Assembly: GCA_963580455.1 (NCBI GenBank)
Contig: OY756958.1
Location: 18,054,501 to 18,118,500, forward strand
Origin: Euonymus europaeus
Taxonomy: Eukaryota > Streptophyta > Magnoliopsida > Celastrales > Celastraceae
DNA length: 64,000 nucleotides
Direction: 5' to 3'
Shown here: one piece after another, positions 62,891-64,000 of the stretch
Position numbering within the stretch: the stretch's first letter is position 1
Layout of the letters: every line of letters begins with the position of its first letter
Made by a program: the position numbers and the translations under genes
Notes under the pieces: generated by a model
Told to the model about the DNA's origin: nothing
The model's database searches: none
What the model saw: only the letters and a program-made list of their open reading frames with translations

Positions 62891-64000
62891 GGGGTTTTGG
62901 CATCGAAATAATCGAGGAAGCTTATACTCATAAAATTTGATATAGAATAACAATAAAAAGTGTACACCGAGCAACTTTTATGGTCCGAAGTTGCTCAACT
63001 CTCTCTATGGAGTACCTTTTAACGGTTTTGTCGATTTTTCATTGATAGTTGGTGTTTTGGCATCAAAATAATCTAGGAAACTTATACTCGTAAAATTTGA
63101 CATAGAAGAACAATAAAAAGTGTACACCGAGCAACTTTGATAGTCCGAAGTTGCACAACTCACTCTATGGAGGAGCTTTTAACGTTGAAAGTTGGGGTTT
63201 TGGAATCGAAATTATCTAGGAAGCTTATACTCGTAAAATTTGACATAGAAGAAAAATAAAAAGTGTACACCGAGCAACTTTGATAGTCCGAAGTTGCACA
63301 ACTCTCTCTATGGAGGAGCTTTTAACGTTTTTGTCCATTTGTCATAGAAAGTTGGGGTTTTGGCATCGAAATAATCTAGGATGCTTATAGTAATAAAAGT
63401 TGAATTAGAAGAACAATAAAAAGTGTACTCCGAGCAACTTTTATGGTCCAAAGTTGCTCAACTCTATCTATGGAGTAGCTTTAAACGGTTTTGTCCATTT
63501 GTCATAGAAAGTTGGGGTTTTGGAATCGAAATAATCTAGGAAGCTTATACTCGTAAAATTTGACATAGAATAACAATAAAAAGTGTACACCGAGCAACTT
63601 TTATGGTCCGAAGTTGCTCAACTCTCTCTATGGAGTAGCTTTTAACGGTTTTGTCGATTTGTCATTGATAGTTGGTGTTTCGGCATCGAAATAATCTAGG
63701 AAGCTTATACTCGTAAAATTTGACATAGATGAACAACAAAAAGTGTACACCGAGCAACTTTGATAGTCCGAAGTTGCTCAACTCGCTCTATGGAGGAGAT
63801 TTAAACAGTTTTGTCCTTTTGTCATTGAAAGTTGGGGTTTTGGAATCGAAATAATCTAGGAAGCTTATACTCGTAAAATTTGACATAGAAGAACAATAAA
63901 AAGTGTACACCGAGAAAGTTTAATAGTCCGATGTTGCACAACTCTCTCTATGGAGGAGCTTTTAACGTTTTTGTCCATTTTTCATAGAAAGTTGGGGTTT

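Larger units (their letters stand above)
1..64000 (+). repeat. Tandem satellite array, ~160-bp monomer, about 400 head-to-tail copies
   Basis: The landmarks AAGCTTATACTCGTAAAA, GACATAGAAGAACAATAAAA, GTGTACACCGAG, GTCCGAAGTTGC, TGTCCATTTGTCATAGAAAG and GGCATCGAAATAATCTAGG recur in this order every ~160 bases from the first base to the last. My consensus is exactly 160 bp with 59 G+C. All copies I read are in the same orientation. I found no interruption by unique sequence, a transposon or an inversion. Single monomers vary from 123 to about 184 bp through small indels; most are 159-161 bp. Both window ends lie inside the array, so its true length is unknown. The orientation label is arbitrary. 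Nucleosome-length AT-rich satellites are typical of eukaryotic centromeric or other heterochromatin; assignment to a centromere is inference. Confidence 0.98.
47360..64000 (+). repeat. Array domain III: H-monomer-marked higher-order repeats
   Basis: This part is recognisable by the recurring 143-bp H monomer (ACGTTGAAAGTTGG in place of the usual longer T-rich stretch). Further markers are the variant GTCGATTT(T/G)TCATTGATAG, the CCGAGAAAGTTTAATAG monomer, and D monomers with GAGAAGATTTAAACGG. A tandem 2383-bp unit and a duplication about 10.16 kb apart account for much of it. The array continues past the right edge of the window. Confidence 0.7.

Noticed and set aside
1..64000. GGGGTTTTGG in the monomer resembles ciliate G4T4 telomere repeats
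   Set aside because: It occurs once per 160 bp and never in tandem, and variants (GGGTTTT, CGGGTTTT, GGTGTTTT) are tolerated. It cannot be a telomere tract.
1..64000. Possible CENP-B box on the minus strand (TTCGGACTATC within the dyad)
   Set aside because: The first half (TTCG, then A five bases later) fits the box pattern, but the required CGGG in the second half reads AAAG. The match is incomplete in the monomers I read, and CENP-B boxes are not expected if this is a plant.
1..64000. CRISPR array, because of regularly spaced repeats
   Set aside because: There is no alternation of constant repeats and unique spacers. The entire unit is repeated and varies gradually, and no cas genes are present.
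1..64000. A hidden gene system or tRNA/rRNA genes between repeats
   Set aside because: I followed the monomer landmarks through the window and saw no stretch longer than one monomer that is not satellite.

Overview
The whole 64-kb window is a single uninterrupted tandem satellite DNA array. I found no gene, RNA gene, transposon, CRISPR array, origin or other unique sequence. The unit is about 160 bp (59 G+C of 160 in my hand-built consensus, about 63% A+T). It repeats roughly 400 times head-to-tail in one orientation. A HindIII site (AAGCTT) occurs in most units. The nucleosome-sized, AT-rich monomer, higher-order repeats and lack of coding content point to heterochromatin (centromeric, pericentromeric or subtelomeric) of a eukaryotic nuclear genome. 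A plant is my guess, but I do not recognise the satellite family, so species and chromosomal position stay open.

Monomers fall into classes that recur in a preferred order. Letters are mine and start at GTGTAC. F: CAATTTTG or CAAATTT, TTCGGG, AATCCACAAAGCAT. B: GCGACTTTG, ATTAGAAG, TTGTAAAG. D: CAACTCACTCTATGG. C: CAATGAGC, GGTCCGGAATT, TTCTTATTGATAG, CCAGCAAGCAT. D': as D with CCTTTTGTC and GATATAG. E: TTTTATGTTCTGAAG, CTATTGA. Additional classes are A (TTGCACAACTCTCTC), G (TTTTATGGTCCGAAG, GGAGTAGC) and H (a 143-bp unit lacking 17 bp). The order F-B-D-C-D'-E (about 960 bp) recurs intact or abridged in the left third and looks like the ancestral higher-order repeat.

Layout. Domain I (1 to ~13.65 kb) is F-B-D-C-D'-E material with a 4633-bp-offset duplication, a three-copy 799-bp 5-mer (6659-9055) and a 2396-bp-offset duplication. 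Domain II (~13.65 to ~47.36 kb) mixes A, G, B variants and D monomers. It carries a 4796-bp-offset duplication, a 7-mer module in at least four places, a tandem 1439-bp 9-mer, a 3383-bp-offset duplication and a tandem 1277-bp 8-mer. Domain III (~47.36 to 64 kb) is marked by eight H monomers, a tandem 2383-bp 15-mer, a tandem 640-bp 4-mer and a duplication about 10.16 kb apart.

The feature I find most interesting is an inverted repeat in each monomer: GAGCAACTTTG, a 6-nt spacer, then CGAAGTTGCTC. Class variants mostly fall on wobble-compatible positions. One subfamily has a two-sided compensatory change, another has the single wobble turned into a Watson-Crick pair, and at 37.79 kb the 24-bp dyad itself is tandemly duplicated. 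All comparisons were made by eye, without alignment software or database search.
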